Below, piece by piece: positions 61,612 through 64,000 of a stretch of 64,000 nucleotides of DNA (its first letter is position 1; every line of letters begins with the position of its first letter). Origin of the DNA: Malus domestica (taxonomy: Eukaryota > Streptophyta > Magnoliopsida > Rosales > Rosaceae). Made by a program: the position numbers and the translations under genes. Location of the stretch: assembly GCF_042453785.1 (NCBI RefSeq), contig NC_091669.1:33807001-33871000 (forward strand). Reading direction: 5' to 3'. The notes below the pieces were generated by a model. The model was not told the origin of the DNA. It ran no database searches and saw nothing but the letters and a program-made list of their open reading frames with translations.

Positions 61612-64000
61612 ATGCTTCTCTTTGTTGGTTGTGTAACAGCTATTGAAACCAAGCTCAGGTCTCGAAACAAGAGACCACCAGACCTGTTACAACCCAAACC
61701 CCCAAAACATATAAACCTAAACTACCAAACTGTGTGTCTCGAAGCAAGAGACACACCTATTAGAAAAACCAAAAACTTGAAATCTAAAGCAAAGATTGCT
61801 TCCATGGCTGACAACCAAATATTGGTTCCAATCTCTAGCGAAAAGGAGCACGAGCTGGCTAATTATGAAGCCCACAAGATAATTGGACAACAAGGTCCAT
61901 CTGGAATCCACAACCCAATTGTGCAGCAAGTGATTAAAGATGTCTGCAGCAACTTGGGCATAGGCCCGCCTAGCCCACTAGCGAAGACTCATCAAGATTG
62001 GAACCCGAACCCAGACAATCCGAGCCCACAACTGTCTCTATTGAATATGATTGCTTATCAAGGGCAATCTGATGATCCAGGTAACTCTGGCACAACTTTG
62101 ATTGCATCTATTGATCTTGATACAGGTTGGATTATTGACTCTGGAGCCACTGATCATATGACTTATGATCGTACTTTATTTAACTCTACAACACCACCAC
62201 CTCGGGATAGTATTGTCACTGCTAATGAAGGTGTTACCCTAGTTACACGGGCGGGTTCGATTGCACTCATTCCTACTATCTCCTTGCACAATTGCTTAGT
62301 TGTTCCCACACTCTCTAACCATTTGTTATTTGTGGGACAGGTCACCGAGCAATTAGATTGTGTTGTAAATGTTTCCGTCTTTCTGTTTACTTCAAGATAT
62401 CAGAACTCAGGCGATCATTGGGCGTGGTACTAAGAGGAGGGGGTTGTACTATGTTGATGATGTTACACAAGACCGTGTTCATCAAGTTCAAGGTTGTGAT
62501 AGTGGAAATTGAAGACTATTTAGTTATGGCATTGTCGTCTTGGTCATGCTTCCTTCAGTTACTTGCGAAAATTACTTCCGTCATTATTTGGTAATAGTTC
62601 AGATTCTTTGTTAAAGTGTAATGTTTGCACATTAGCCAAAAGTCATCGAGCTTATTATCCCCTAAGTTTGCATAAAAGAACAATTTCGTTTGAGTTAATT
62701 CATTCTGATGTGTTGGGGCCATCTTCGGTTACTACTTAACATGGTGTGCGTTGGTTTGTAATATTTGTTAATGATTGCACTAGGATGAATTGGTTATACC
62801 TCATGAAGAATAAAAGTGATGTAGGTGACATCTTTAAAGCATTTTATCACATGGTCTATACTCAGTATTCACTCCTTGTTAAAGTGCTTCGGGGTGGTGA
62901 GTATCTTAATCAGGATCTTTCTCATTTTTTTACGGAAAAAGGGCATTCTTCATGAAACTACGTGTCCTCAAACCCCACAACAAAATGGAGTTGCCGAACT
63001 AAAAAATCAGCATATCCTTAAGATTACCCGTGCCCTTCTTATCGGTAGTTATGCACCCAAGACATATTGGGCCGATGCAGTGACCTATGCCGTCTATCTC
63101 ATGAACAGTATGCCATCACTTGTTCTTTCTTTTACAACTTCTTTGGCGGTACTCACTAACCATGTCTAACTTCCTTCCACCCTTCACCTCGAACCACAAA
63201 TTTGTGGGTGTGTGGCTTACGTACATCTTCACAAAAATCAATAAAGCAAGCTTGATCCATGCGCGGTACGATGTGTTTTCATTGGTTTTAGTCCTCAACA
63301 AAAAGGGTATAAATGTTATCATCCTCCTAGTAAACATGTCTATGTTATAATGGACATGACTTTTTCCAAAGACGAACATTTTTTCCCTAGACATAACCTT
63401 CAAGGGGAGATGACTGATGTTGAAGATTATGCATGGGTGGATGTTAGCACTCCTGCTGTCCTTGACAACCCATAAAGCCCAAATGGGCGTGATAATCATG
63501 TTGTCCTTAACAGTACCGATAGCTCCCAAAGCCCAAATGGACATGATGATTATCTTAGGGTTGCATATTGTAGCGGCCCACATGATGGTGATAATGACGG
63601 CAGCCTAAATAGGCATCGTAGCACCATGTCATGCACCGAGTCGTGCACCGAGACAGCAAGTGAGCCTATGTGGCAGAAGGAACCTAGCCCACGTGATTTA
63701 GTTCAAAGTCTACAATAGCTCCCGAAACCTCCCTTAGTTCAAGCCCATGATCCTAAGGATATCCTCTCCGAGGTAAGTACTCATTTAGAGTTAGTTAAAC
63801 CATTTTATGTATTGCCTCCTAGACAGAATCGAGGAAAACCACCATACAGGTACTCTCTGGAAGGGAAGGTACGATATTCAATTGCTAATTATGTCTCCAC
63901 TCATCGACTTTCATCGAAATATTGCGCATTTGTTCAACAAATGGAAACTATTAAAATTCCTACTAAAGTAGAAGAAACCTTGAGAGATCCAAAGTGGACA
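61612..64000 (+). pseudogene. Copia gag-pol remnant (protease, integrase), runs off the window
   Basis: The first frame (61612-62433) joins a gag-like N-terminus (MADNQILVPI at about 61804) directly to a protease with WIIDSGATDHM (about 62130). The main gag body and its zinc knuckle are missing. Integrase follows in pieces: HSDVLGPSS, a stop, then VRWFVIFVNDCTRMNWLY (62746 on). After a frameshift comes TCPQTPQQNGVAELKNQ (about 62965-63010), then KTYWADAVTYAVYLMN. Further on, HPPSKHVYV-like and YVLPPRQNRGKPPYRYSL mark the linker before reverse transcriptase, which would lie beyond 64000. Stops and frameshifts show it is inactive. Confidence 0.88.

Overview
This looks like a nuclear chromosome segment from a flowering plant, most likely a woody eudicot. 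The genes have many short introns with GT..AG borders and AT-rich introns. The proteins are plant types (GDSL lipase, plant USP, WVD2/TPX2-like). The repeats (Cassandra TRIM solo LTR, Au-type SINE, Tourist-like MITEs, copia and gypsy debris) are plant repeats, and several resemble ones I associate with apple and pear (Rosaceae). The family-level guess is inference.

Layout. 1-13.2 kb is mostly transposon debris: a 5'-truncated LINE with a 14-bp target duplication (153-1627), a probable solo LTR (1670-2218), a copia reverse-transcriptase scrap (5038-5322), two Tourist-type MITEs with exact TSDs (6394-7319 and 8522-9072), a promoter-like orphan segment (7340-7860), decayed retroelement ORFs (9283-10260), a 2 x 96-bp tandem repeat and a frameshifted NLR leucine-rich-repeat fragment (12463-13090). 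14.1-16.1 kb holds a complete six-exon GDSL esterase/lipase gene on the minus strand. 17.3-31.75 kb holds one large minus-strand gene of 12 exons. All of its exon phases close, giving a protein of about 2,611 aa with a complete SEN1/UPF1-like helicase followed by a complete UvrD-like helicase and a long C-terminal region. Its last exon appears to carry a 1-nt frameshift, and intron 1 holds a 950-bp foldback element. 33.1-37.7 kb has exon-like islands of a gene I do not recognise. 40.8-44.9 kb holds a five-exon class-3 (DAG-type) lipase gene on the plus strand.

44.9-50.1 kb is intergenic, with a complete SINE flanked by an 18-bp duplication and an 894-bp tandem duplication. 50.2-52.5 kb holds a compact seven-exon TPX2-domain gene. 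54.2-57.4 kb holds a composite structure: a ~345-bp tandem array, bounded by GGCCTGG-type inverted ends and interrupted by a Cassandra solo LTR carrying a 5S-rRNA-like core. 57.4-59.1 kb is the 5' part of a gypsy element (LTR, primer site, gag) in minus orientation. 59.6-60.6 kb holds a four-exon universal stress protein gene. The right edge is a decayed copia element that runs out of the window.

The host genes do not form a pathway; they are independent nuclear genes. Plausible roles are lipid hydrolysis (two genes), nucleic-acid remodelling (dual helicase), microtubule binding (TPX2-like) and stress signalling (USP). The most unusual items are the dual helicase with its broken tail, the tandem array with its nested 5S-bearing LTR, and the unrecognised exon cluster.
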